Source: Candidatus Sabulitectum silens
GTDB lineage: Bacteria > Fermentibacterota > Fermentibacteria > Fermentibacterales > JCC-6
Assembly: GCA_001875255.1 (NCBI GenBank)
Contig: MJAN01000009.1
Location: 34,299-98,298, forward strand
Direction of reading: 5' to 3'
DNA: 64,000 bases
Of this stretch, positions 50,752-59,110 are shown piece after piece. Position numbers and translations under genes: made by a program. How positions within the stretch are numbered: the stretch's first letter is position 1; the number at the start of each line of letters is the position of its first letter. Under the pieces are notes generated by a model. That model was not told the DNA's origin and did not search any database. It saw only the letters and a program-made list of their open reading frames with translations.

Positions 50752-51919
50752 ACAGGACCGGAACGAACCCCTACAGGATCGTAATGCTGATAGTAGCACT
50801 TCTTTTCGCCCTTGTGATACTGAAGCTCGGAGCCCCCATTTTCGTAAAGGTGGCCATAGCGGTTTTCTTCGCCCTCCTCATTTCCCCGGCGGTGAAAAAG
50901 ACCACATACGGTGTGGACAGGCTTCTCAGAAAGCTTTTCAGGAAGTACCGCAGAAGGGGCGACCGCAGCCATTCCAACCTGGCGGCTATCATCGGTACCG
51001 CGCTGGTTCTCGTTATGGCCCTCTTCATAGTATCCGTCTTCTTCTTTCTCATATACGGCTCCATGAGCATGCTTGTCAGCCGGAAGGATGACATGATGAG
51101 CAATGTGATCCACCCGGTGGTGGAGTTCGTGGACAAGGCCAAAACCGAATGGATACCGGATATTTACAGCCGGATCGGCCTCGAGGACGTAAAGGAGATA
51201 ACAAGTGCCGCCGATTCCCTTTCCCTGGAGGAAAAAGCTTCACCTGCATTCAACCTCGAGGAATCCGCTCTTTCCTTCACCTCCATAGTTCCCACCGCCG
51301 CCGGTCTCGTGGGAACCGTAACCAACGCCCTGCTGAACACCGTCCTCATTACCATGCTCACCGTGTTCATGGTAAACGGGCGCAGGATGTTCTCAAAGAA
51401 GCTTCGGGAAATGGATACTGTAACCCACATCAGGTACCAGAGGATGATCCGGGCGGTTGAAACGGTCCCCAGGAAATACCTCCTGGCTAAGCTGATCACC
51501 AGCGCCTTACCGGGATCCTGATCGGGGGAGGTCTTGCAATAATGGGCTTCCAGCTGGACGAGGCCTTCATCTGGGGAATAACCGCAATGGTATTCAACTT
51601 CGTTCCCTTCTTCGGCTCCATCGCGGCGGGCCTGATGATCTCCCTCTATGTGATGTCCCTGAAGGGTTTTCAGCTGGGACTGATAGGGGCACTCATGGTG
51701 ATAGTGATAAACAATGTAGTATCGAACATCATAGAGCCCAGCTATTTCGGTGATGTTCTTCCCATAGGCAAGGTCACCATTCTACTCTGCGTCATCGTTT
51801 GGGGCTATCTATGGGGAATAATCGGAATATTCATGGCGGTTCCCGTTACCATCATAGTGAAGGTCCTTCTGGAGGAATCCTTCGGCAGGAATTCACTGGT
51901 GGTCTTCATGGAGGTATAA
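50748..51919 (+). CDS. AI-2E family transporter (PerM/YdiK-like)
   Basis: About 390 residues, one break near 51510. N-terminal helices (VMLIVALLFALVILKLGAP), a soluble middle part, then the conserved C-terminal block GITAMVFNFVPFFGSIAAG, LMVIVINNVVSNIIEP and GKVTILLCVIVWGYLWG, typical of the AI-2E/UPF0118 family. Members export signals or act as Na+/H+ antiporters; the role here is open. Coupled to the nitrilase gene. Confidence 0.88.
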
Positions 51920-51920
51920 A

Positions 51921-54231
51921 ATGTTCTGCATGCTCCTGCTTCTCGCCCTCACCGGCGGAACCATAGATGTACAATGGTCCCCGGATGCCCCACCGGTCAT
52001 AACCCGGGGTCCGCTGGGGGACAGGGTAACACTGGCCGGCTCCGCTCCCTCGGGAAAACCCGGCACACCCCTTCTGCCGGCGGTTCCCGTAATGGTCCTC
52101 CTTCCCCAGGGGGCAGTGGCAGACGGAGTGGAAGTGATTTACACTGATGAAGAGTTGTTCTCCACCGGCTTTACGCCCATGGCAGCCCAGGCCGGCGCGC
52201 CCATTTCCATGCCTGAAAGCTTCAGGATAACCCCGGCTGACGCCGATGCATTCAGCAACCCCATAGAGTCCGGGGCCAGGCTCCAGGGGCAGGGTACCCT
52301 GATGGGGTATACTGTTGCTGACATAGTCATCCGCCCCTTTCAATGGAACCCTGATAACCGCAGGCTTTTGTTTACTCAGTCGTTGACGCTCCGTGTCAGC
52401 TACCATTTCGACCAGGGGCAGAACAGCATACCCGAAAGGGGTATCGCCGGCTCCCCGGCGGTGGAGGCCATTGTGAGGAGCGCCGTGCTCAACCCCGGGG
52501 ACTTCCCGGTTACACCGCCCCGGACAGCGGACCTTCCCTGGGGGGAATACCTGATCATAGCCGACGACGACCTTGCCGATGCCTTCGAGCCCCTGGCTGA
52601 GTTCAAGACATGGAAGGGCATCCAGGCGAAGATAGTCAGCATGTCCTACATAACCGACTCCTATTCCGGCGTTGATGACGCCCAGAGGCTGAGGTTCTTC
52701 CTCCACGACATCTACCAGGAATCCCCTCCCACATACATCCTTCTTGCGGGGACACCCCCGGCGTTCCCCACAGGAACTGCTATGCCACCGCCGAGGGATA
52801 CACCGACGACCCCTCCTCGGACCTCTACTACCAGGACATGAACGACACCGCTCCGGGGTGGACGCCTGGGACCTCGACGGCGACGGCACATGGGGTGAGC
52901 TGAACGGCGACGACAACATGGATTACCACCCGGATTACATCCTGGGCAGGGCCTCTGTTGAGACCGTGGCCGAGGCTGATATATTCGTGAACAAGGTACT
53001 CACCTGGGAGAACACACCGGACACCGCCGACTGGTACACCTCCATGGGTTTCACCACCGGTATTCTGTGGAGCAGCCCCTACTGCCCCGGCTCCGCCGGT
53101 AAGGAAAAGGTGGATACCCTCTACACTCCCTCGAACTGGACCATCACCAAGCTCTACCAGTCCCAGGGCACACAGAGCTACGCCGCATCCATGGCCATGC
53201 TCAACACCGGAATGCAGCTGGTGAACCACGCCGGCCACGGCAGCCAGAGCAGCGTATCCATAGGCACAGGTTCCCTGGGCAGTTCCGATTTCATGGGGCT
53301 TACGAACATATCCGAAAACGGAAGGCCCTCCATATGGAACACCATTGCGTGTCTTTCAGGCTCCTTCGACACCGGCACATGCCTGGCGGAAGCCTGGATA
53401 AGATCCCCCGAGGGCGGCGGATTCTGCATAATGAACACCAGATACGGCTGGGGAGAGCCGGCGGAGCCCGGTGACCAGTGGAGCGAACTGGTGGACCAGG
53501 AGTTCTTCAACAAGTTCTTCCAGGAGGATATGTACAACCTTGGAACAGCCTTCATGATGGCCAAGGACGAGTTCATACCCCTCATTCCCTCGGACACCCA
53601 CTACGACTGGATAGCCAAGAGCAACACCCTCTTCGGAGACCCGGAGCTTCCCATGTACACCATGGAGCCGGTGGAGATCGAAGTGGAAGACATCGGACTC
53701 TACGAAGGCCTCACGGAGCTCACGGTAACTGTGAATTCAGGGGGAAGCCCCCTCTCTGGCGCCAGGGTCTGCCTGATACAGGGGGAATGGGATGATCCGG
53801 CAACCTACGCCGTGGGGACCACAGACGGCTCCGGAACCGTGACCCTCACCTGGCCGTATGAAATGCCCGCCCTGCCCAATACCGCCCGTGTAACGGTGTG
53901 GGCACGGGATCACCACCTCAACACCCAGATAGTCGATGTAGGGAACCTGGGCACAGAAGACCACAACAGTGGGCTCATTCCCGCTTTCTCCCTCAACTCC
54001 TCCAACCCTGTAAGGGGAACCGCTTCAATCCACTGGTCACTTCCGGTGAACCAGGAGGCGGGGATATCCATAATCGACCTCGCCGGCAGAACCGTTGCCG
54101 TCAGGAACCTCAAGGGAACCTCAGGGGTGTTCTCCTGGAATGCCGGGGAGAACCCCGCCGGTGTCTACTTCATAAGAATGACAACAGAATCCGGAGAGCG
54201 GCTGCAGAAACGCATCGTTGTGGTCCGGTGA
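51921..54231 (+). CDS. Gingipain-like C25 peptidase with T9SS-type sorting domain
   Basis: About 770 residues, one break near 52760 (C run). Short signal MFCMLLLLALTGG; a propeptide-like N domain; the caspase-like catalytic domain has YILLAGDTPGVPHRNC, LGRASVETVAEADIFVNKVL, catalytic His in LVNHAGHGSQ and catalytic Cys in NTIACLSGSFD; an Ig-like domain (LTVTVNSGGSPLSGARVCLI); then the sorting domain (IHWSLPVNQEAGISIIDLAG, AGVYFIRMTTE). This is the architecture of FCB-group surface cysteine proteases. GGAGGTATAAA precedes the ATG, two bases after the AI-2E stop. Confidence 0.92.
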
Positions 54232-54244
54232 GAAGGGAGCCATA

Positions 54245-54660
54245 GTGAAGGAACTGAAGAGGGAGAACGGCCTCGTGGTCCTCAGGTTCGACAGGGGAGA
54301 GGATTTCATGGAGTCCATCACAACCTGGCTGAATGAGAACGAAGTCCGCTCAGCGGGGATACTCTGCGGCATCGGCATGCTGAGCGACATGGAGATAGGC
54401 CGCTACGACGGCAGTGAGTACGCCAGGAAGACCGAGCCGGAGTCCTGCGAGATACTCTCCCTCCAGGGAAGCGTTTCCATGAAGGAGGGCAGTCCCTTCG
54501 TGCATCTCCATGTATCCTACGCCGATCACGATTTCAACGCTGTAGGAGGCCATCTCTTCAAGGGCACAGTTTCCATGACCATTGAACTGGTGGTGGCCCC
54601 ATGAGTCCCGGGCTTGTGAGAAAGCCCATGGGTGGCGTTTTCTGGCAGATGGATTCATAA
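54245..54660 (+). CDS. PPC/DUF296-domain protein
   Basis: About 138 residues from GTG behind GAAGGGAG. FDRGEDFMESITTWLNENEV, AGILCGIGMLSDMEIGRYDG, CEILSLQGSVS, PFVHLHVSYADHDFNAVGGH and LFKGTVSMTIELVV are the PPC (DUF296) signature, including the conserved H-x-H. The frame as written stops at 54604; one added C gives the usual tail ending LVRKPMGGVFWQMDS at 54660. In plants the domain is fused to AT-hooks; in bacteria it stands alone and its function is uncertain. Confidence 0.85.
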
Positions 54661-54664
54661 AGAC

Positions 54665-54692
54665 TTGACGCGGGCGAAGGGCTTATTATCTT
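54665..54692 (+). promoter_or_regulatory. Promoter of tRNA-Ala
   Basis: TTGACG 54665-54670, 16-bp spacer, TATCTT 54687-54692, 16 bp before the tRNA. The TATCTT -10 is shared with the HU and tRNA-Arg promoters. Confidence 0.75.
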
Positions 54693-54708
54693 ACGCACGC
54701 TTTGCGAA

Positions 54709-54785
54709 GGGGCTGTAGCTCAGTTGGTATGAGCACTTGACTGGCAGTCAAGGGGTCACGGGTTCGACCCCCGTCAGCTCCACCA
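54709..54785 (+). tRNA. tRNA-Ala (GGC)
   Basis: A full cloverleaf: acceptor GGGGCTG / CAGCTCC, D arm with AGCTCAGTTGGTATGAGC, anticodon stem CTTGA/TCAAG with loop CTGGCAG (anticodon GGC), T arm ACGGGTTCGACCCCCGT, and an encoded CCA end. The anticodon reads GCC/GCT alanine codons. Confidence 0.95.
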
Positions 54786-54788
54786 GAA

Positions 54789-54815
54789 TAACCGCCGCCT
54801 GAAATGGCGGCGGTT
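54789..54815 (+). terminator. Terminator after tRNA-Ala
   Basis: TAACCGCCGCC / GGCGGCGGTTA perfect 11-bp stem with a TGAAA-type loop, followed by CCTTTTCC. Confidence 0.85.
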
Positions 54816-54841
54816 ACCTTTTCCACTACAGTGGCAAGGGG

Positions 54842-54870
54842 TTGCAACCTGCGGCGGTATTGTCTATCTT
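54842..54870 (+). promoter_or_regulatory. Promoter of the HU operon
   Basis: TTGCAA 54842-54847, 17-bp spacer, TATCTT 54865-54870. It leaves an ~80-nt leader containing the inverted repeat at 54918-54936. Confidence 0.75.
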
Positions 54871-54917
54871 ACCTGCTCCAAGTTGAGGGAAAAATTCGTA
54901 ATCACTAATAGATAAGG

Positions 54918-54936
54918 GTGTTACAGGGAGTAACAC
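54918..54936 (+). promoter_or_regulatory. Perfect inverted repeat in the HU leader
   Basis: GTGTTAC-AGGGA-GTAACAC, 7-bp arms, 20 nt upstream of the HU start and 10 nt before its ribosome site (AGGAGGA). It could be a protein-binding site or an RNA hairpin controlling translation. Confidence 0.6.
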
Positions 54937-54956
54937 TTAGAAAACAGGAGGAAGAA

Positions 54957-55240
54957 ATGACCAAGGCAGATATCGTTGCCAACATTTCAGACGAGACAGG
55001 TCTCACCAAGAAGGAAGTTGCCTCTGTGGTCAACACTTCTTCGAGGAAGTAAGAGAAGCTCTCTACAAGCAGGAGCACATCGAAATCCGCGGATTCGGAA
55101 CATTCAAGGTTGTTGAACGCAACCCCAGAATGGCAAGGAATCCCCACACAAAAGAGCCTGTAGAGGTTCCTAAAAGAAGCGTTCCCTTCTTCAAGTTCTC
55201 AAAGACCGTTAAAACAACGGTTGCGAAGGCGGCGAAGTAA
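54957..55240 (+). CDS. hup: HU/IHF-family DNA-binding protein
   Basis: About 95 residues. MTKADIVANISDETGLTKKE opens the HU fold; after one base is added near 55030, VNNFFEEVREALYKQEHIEI, RGFGTFKVVER and the arm NPRMARNPHTKEPVEVPKRS follow. The proline-tipped beta arm (RNP) intercalates DNA. Ribosome site AGGAGGAAG. It heads an operon with the small COX24-like gene (no gap) and a phosphoesterase. Confidence 0.92.
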
Positions 55241-55336
55241 ATGCCCAACGGAAAAAAGCGTAAGCGCCAGAAGATCTCCACCCACAAGCGCAAGAAGAGG
55301 CGTCGCGCCAACAGGCACAAGAAGAAGATCCGTTAG
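55241..55336 (+). CDS. COX24/AURKAIP1-type small basic ribosome-associated protein (31 aa)
   Basis: MPNGKKRKRQKISTHKRKKR then RRANRHKKKIR: 31 residues, over half Lys/Arg/His. This closely matches the tiny COX24/AURKAIP1-domain proteins annotated in Bacteroidota (M-P-S-G-K-K-R-K-R-H-K-M-x-T-H-K-R-K-K-R-L-R-x-N-R-H-K-K-K), which are homologues of the C-terminal end of mitochondrial mS38. Its ATG directly follows the HU stop (TAA-ATG). It probably binds the small ribosomal subunit; established for the mitochondrial relative, inferred here. Confidence 0.88.
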   Translation: MPNGKKRKRQKISTHKRKKRRRANRHKKKIR

Positions 55337-55338
55337 GA

Positions 55339-55823
55339 TTGAACATAGCGGTTTTATCCGATACACATCTCCCGGCAAGGCTCTCCGCCCTGCGGGAGTC
55401 GTGTATGAAACCTGCGCCGAAGCGGACCTCATAATACACGCCGGAGACATCGAAGAGCCCGAGGTCCTCTCCGACCTCAGCCGCCTCGCCCCGGTGAAGG
55501 CGGTCAGCGGCAACATGGACGGCATGGGAATAACCTCCCGTTTTCCCGACAGGCTCATACTTCAGGCAGAGGGTTTCACCATAGCGGTAGCCCACGGAGG
55601 GGGGGACTACCACGGAATACGCCCCAGGCTCAGGGCCATGTTCCAGCCCGCGGAACCGGACATCATCATCCACGGGCACACCCACCGCTTCTCCTGGGAG
55701 CAGGACAGAGGGATCTGGTTCCTCAACCCCGGTGCCGTTTCCAATCCCCCGGCCTCCAGAACCATGGCCATCCTAACCCTGAACCAGGGTAAGGAACCCT
55801 CCGCAAGAAAGATACGCCTCTGA
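55339..55823 (+). CDS. YfcE/MJ0936-family metallophosphoesterase
   Basis: About 161 residues from TTG two bases after the previous stop, one break near 55390. AVLSDTHLPA, LIIHAGDIEEPEVL, SGNMDG, VAHGGGDYHG, IIIHGHTHRFSWEQD and LNPGAVSNP are the metal-binding motifs of the small metallophosphoesterase family (D-x-H, GD, GN-D/G, H, GHTH). The usual GNCD appears as GNMD. Likely a divalent-metal phosphodiesterase, cytoplasmic. Confidence 0.88.
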
Positions 55824-55824
55824 C

Positions 55825-55853
55825 TTGAACATTTCTGATTAATTCACTATCTT
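55825..55853 (+). promoter_or_regulatory. Promoter of tRNA-Arg
   Basis: TTGAAC 55825-55830, 17-bp spacer, TATCTT 55848-55853, 20 bp before the tRNA. Confidence 0.7.
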
Positions 55854-55873
55854 CGGTCTCACATCACTGCGGT

Positions 55874-55949
55874 GCCCCCGTAGCTCAGCTGGATAGAGCG
55901 TCGGCCTCCGGAGCCGGAAGCCTGGGTTCGAATCCCGGCGGGGGTACCA
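55874..55949 (+). tRNA. tRNA-Arg (CCG)
   Basis: Cloverleaf with D arm AGCTCAGCTGGATAGAGC, anticodon stem TCGGC/GCCGG and loop CTCCGGA (anticodon CCG), T arm CTGGGTTCGAATCCCGG and encoded CCA. The first acceptor pair is G-T rather than G-C. Lower-GC accessory genes begin about 90 bases downstream. Confidence 0.93.
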
Positions 55950-56035
55950 CCTGAGATTGGTCCCATCGCCTGTACTGGAAACACCTCAGCTGGGAATCAT
56001 CTCATTCCAGGTGGTTTCCTAGTAACATTCCTAGC

Positions 56036-56333
56036 ATGAAACTTATTGAGTATCTGAAGCAGGAAGAGGGCAAGACCCTTGAGTTCAAGAGGGACTTGTC
56101 TACAAAAGAGCATTCTGAGAACAGTGCTCGACCCGGAGAACTCGAGAATTATCGATCTGCTGATAAAGAATCCGGATGGACTTTCGACTTCAGAGCTTGC
56201 GGGTTTTCTGGGAGTTACGGATCGCACCGTAAGAAACAGAATGAGGGTTCTTGTCGAAAGAATGTATGTTGTTCCTGTTGGAACGGGGCCCAGAGATCCA
56301 TACAGAAAGTACGTTCTTGCTGAAAATTACTGA
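56036..56333 (+). pseudogene. Remnant of an AlbA_2/ATP-binding regulator (two frames)
   Basis: The first frame begins MKLIEYLKQEEGKTLEFKRD, the start of AlbA_2 (AAA_4, Schlafen-like) proteins, but leaves the family after ~27 residues. In a different frame a C-terminal winged helix follows at once: SRIIDLLIKNPDGLSTSELA, GVTDRTVRNRMRVLVERMYV. AlbA_2/HATPase_c_4 proteins are normally 400-500 residues with such a helix at the end. The middle is missing, so this looks like an internal deletion rather than only a base error. It could instead be a small stand-alone regulator for the next two genes. Confidence 0.5.
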
Positions 56334-56408
56334 TTTTCAGAGAGCACAGGAAAATGTACTGCGTTGACTTCAGGGGCAAATTCTTCCATTGTCTGGCTGG
56401 AGGGGCAG

Positions 56409-56600
56409 ATGAAGCTGAAACTAAGGGTCACGACACACGAGAAGCTTGCTGAAGAGGACAGAACCTACTGGCTTCAGCGGACACCGGCAGAACGGTTAAG
56501 TGAAGTGGAAAGACTCAGAATGGAGGCAGGGAAGTTCCTGTATGACTATCCAGCAAGACTTCAGAGAGTTGTTAAGGTTACTAGAAGAGAACGAAGTTGA
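56409..56600 (+). CDS. Small partner of the nucleotidyltransferase (63 aa)
   Basis: ATG behind GGAGGGG. MKLKLRVTTHEKLAEEDRTY then WLQRTPAERLSEVERLRMEA and RLQRVVKV. I recall short proteins with this EEDR-YW-x-RTPAERL-x-x-E-x-LR pattern immediately before DUF6036-type nucleotidyltransferases. It overlaps that gene by 59 nt. A toxin-antitoxin or regulatory pairing is plausible but not shown. Confidence 0.7.
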   Translation: MKLKLRVTTHEKLAEEDRTYWLQRTPAERLSEVERLRMEAGKFLYDYPARLQRVVKVTRRERS

Positions 56601-57000
56601 CTACCTGATCATTGGCGGTTATGCCGTTGCCTTCCACGGATACCCGAGGTTCACAAAAGATCTTGATATCTTCTTTCGGAGTTCACCGGAAAACATACAA
56701 AGACTGCGAAAAGCGCTCATAGGATTCGGATTCAGCGGCAAGGACATCCCGGAGAATGTGTTTTCCGAGAAGGGTAACATCCTTGTGTTCGGTGTGCCGC
56801 CCACAAGGATCGACCTTTTGAATGAGATTGACGGTATCAGCTTCGATGAAGCCTTCGTGAATTCCGTCAAAGGAACTTATGACGGCCTCCAAGCCCGATT
56901 CATCGGGTACGAGGAACTGCTCAGGAATAAGAAGGCTTCACCGCGTATTAGCGATAAAGGTGATGTGGATGAGCTGGAGAAACTACACCAGGAAGATTGA
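56542..57000 (+). CDS. Nucleotidyltransferase (DUF6036/AbiEii-like)
   Basis: 152 residues, intact. YLIIGGYAVAFHGYPRFTKD then LDIFF is the minimal nucleotidyltransferase signature (GG/S...D-x-D), and IDLLNEI supplies the third acidic strand. This type is common in genomic islands, often paired with a small upstream gene as here. It may modify a tRNA or protein, in the manner of MNT-type or AbiEii toxins (inference). Lower GC and different codon use from neighbours suggest acquisition next to tRNA-Arg. Confidence 0.8.
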   Translation: MTIQQDFRELLRLLEENEVDYLIIGGYAVAFHGYPRFTKDLDIFFRSSPENIQRLRKALIGFGFSGKDIPENVFSEKGNILVFGVPPTRIDLLNEIDGISFDEAFVNSVKGTYDGLQARFIGYEELLRNKKASPRISDKGDVDELEKLHQED

Positions 57001-57214
57001 TTGCAGGACCGGTATAGAGCTGTTTGTCACTATACGGGTTCTGTTTGCATTAGGGGAGGAAGTCACGCCTGCTTCGCCCGTTTATCAGGAAACTCTAAGT
57101 GAAGCCACCTCTCCTGCCCATTGAAGAAAATGGTTCAACTTGAAATCATCAGTGGTGCCAACTGAGAAAATCCCACGTAGCAGGGAATGCTTATAAGATC
57201 TGAGCCTGCGATGA

Positions 57215-57243
57215 TTGACACACTTCCAGAAATACCTGATTAT
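57215..57243 (+). promoter_or_regulatory. Promoter of the FG-GAP protein gene
   Basis: TTGACA 57215-57220, 17-bp spacer, GATTAT 57238-57243, 21 bp before the GTG start, which has GGAGGT in between. Confidence 0.7.
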
Positions 57244-57264
57244 CTGTTGGTGTGGAGGTAGTCC

Positions 57265-59094
57265 GTGTATTCATTTATTATGCTATTGATCCTCTTCCTG
57301 TTTGATGCGGCATTTGCATTCTCAGCAGTCCAGACCGACTGGTCAGGCGGATACGGGGGAGAGGGCCCTGTTCCATTCTGGTCCAATGAGCTGTACGATA
57401 TGGAATCAACTGACTACTACAATGTTCCAGGCGAAGTATCCCCTGCAAATCGGGCCAATATCATCATCGCGGGACTCAAACGATTGTATTCAAGCACCGG
57501 GGATATAGACATGGACGGTGATGTGGATATTGCGGGAAGGTCGCAGTTTATAGATGGCCTTTTCTGGCTGGAGAACGGTGACCAGGGAAACAGCTGGCAG
57601 CAGCATACCATTACGAGCACAGGCAAATACTCATGGTGGCTGAAGCTCTGCGATTTTGACGGCGACTGCGATGATGATCTCCTGGCCAGTTGGGGAGAGT
57701 ACAATCCAAATGTCGGCGAGATCGTGATCTTCGAGAATACCGGAGGCGAGTTCTGGCCTCGCTGGACCGTTGCGGAGAATGTTCCTGGAACGATGAGCGG
57801 TATGGATCCCTTCTGTTACCCCGTGGATATTGATGGAGACGGTCTCATTGATATTGCAGGTGAATACTGGACCGGTGAGCCCCCGGATCACACCCTTCAC
57901 CTCGCCTGGTGGAAGAATCCGGGCCGAATGGCGCATAACTGGGAAGAATTCACGATCCATACCAGTGATATCTGGCGTGTCGTGGAATCGATGCATGCCG
58001 CAGACAGGGACCTGGACGGGGATGCAGATATTGTTCTGAATGTGGATTGTGTTCCCGAGGACAGTACCTTCTGGATAGAACAGGTCGGGGCAAGCTCCTG
58101 GATCCCCCACTTTGTTGAAGATGAGCATGTCTATATGCTGGGGTTCTTTGATCTCAACGGTGATTCCTTCCTCGACATTCTGATAAACGAGGGGGATTAT
58201 ATGTACTGGCTTAATGAGACAGAACCAGATACCTGGGAATACACACTCATTGAAGACAGCATTCACACTTCTTCAATGACCTGGGCTGAGGATTTCGACG
58301 CCGACGGAGACCTTGACATATACGGCAGCGGATCGGAGCTTGACTGGTGGGAGAACATTGACGGCGCCGGTTCGGAATGGGAAAGGCATCTGCTCCATCC
58401 ATACGGTAGCTACGGCAACACCAGTCTTTGCGATTTGGATCAGGACGGCTTCAATGACATGGTTCTTTCGGGCTATAGCGATTCTTACTGGATAGAAACC
58501 GAACGTTACTCCAGCTTAGCCCTGATCGAATCGCAAATTCTGGATGTCGGTTCATATGTTTACTGGGACAGTATTACCTGGGTTGAAGAACTTCCACCAG
58601 GGACCGAGATTTGCCTTCAGGTCAGAACTGGCGTTGACGGAACCACCGAGCCTTTCATGGAAGCATGGTCGGAATGGATCCATGAGCCCGATGATTTGTC
58701 CGATTACGTTCCTGATTATCGTCGCTATATTCAGTACAGCGCTCTAATGAAAACTTCCGACCCTGGCGTTAAACCTGTTCTTCAGGAAGTAGCGGTATCG
58801 TGGTTCGGGTCAGAAACCGAAGAAACCACATATCCTGTGCAGTCAAGCGGTCTGATATGTATCTCTCCCAATCCTTCCACCCTTCCAGTGATAGAATACA
58901 GGATTTCCCGGGATTCCTTCGTGGACATGAAAATATTCGACTTGTTCGGCCGGGTGGTGTTGGATCACAGTTCTGAAATGGAGCGCTCCGGAAATCATGA
59001 GATATTTCCAGGGGAGCTGCCTCCTGGCTTATACTTCTGCCGCATGATCTCAGATGGTGTAACCGATGTAAAGAGCTTCGTGGTAATAAAGTAG
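57265..59094 (+). CDS. Secreted FG-GAP/VCBS-repeat protein with T9SS-type sorting domain
   Basis: 609 residues, intact. Signal peptide (MYSFIMLLILFLFDAAFAFS). Residues ~60-420 contain repeated Ca2+-binding-like FG-GAP/VCBS units: DIDMDGDVDIAGRSQF, DFDGDCDDDLLASW, DIDGDGLIDIAGEYW, DRDLDGDADIVLN, DLNGDSFLDILIN, DFDADGDLDIYGSG, DLDQDGFNDMVLS. These should form an integrin-alpha-like propeller. The last ~80 residues (ISPNPSTLPVIEYRI, MKIFDLFGRVV, PPGLYFCRMISDG) are the sorting domain. Likely a surface adhesin or binding protein. Confidence 0.9.
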   Translation: MYSFIMLLILFLFDAAFAFSAVQTDWSGGYGGEGPVPFWSNELYDMESTDYYNVPGEVSPANRANIIIAGLKRLYSSTGDIDMDGDVDIAGRSQFIDGLFWLENGDQGNSWQQHTITSTGKYSWWLKLCDFDGDCDDDLLASWGEYNPNVGEIVIFENTGGEFWPRWTVAENVPGTMSGMDPFCYPVDIDGDGLIDIAGEYWTGEPPDHTLHLAWWKNPGRMAHNWEEFTIHTSDIWRVVESMHAADRDLDGDADIVLNVDCVPEDSTFWIEQVGASSWIPHFVEDEHVYMLGFFDLNGDSFLDILINEGDYMYWLNETEPDTWEYTLIEDSIHTSSMTWAEDFDADGDLDIYGSGSELDWWENIDGAGSEWERHLLHPYGSYGNTSLCDLDQDGFNDMVLSGYSDSYWIETERYSSLALIESQILDVGSYVYWDSITWVEELPPGTEICLQVRTGVDGTTEPFMEAWSEWIHEPDDLSDYVPDYRRYIQYSALMKTSDPGVKPVLQEVAVSWFGSETEETTYPVQSSGLICISPNPSTLPVIEYRISRDSFVDMKIFDLFGRVVLDHSSEMERSGNHEIFPGELPPGLYFCRMISDGVTDVKSFVVIK

Positions 59095-59110
59095 ATATCC
59101 TGAGCCGGCT

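Noticed and set aside
55950..57000. A complete integrated element at tRNA-Arg
   Set aside because: No integrase and no visible duplication of the tRNA 3' end within the window.
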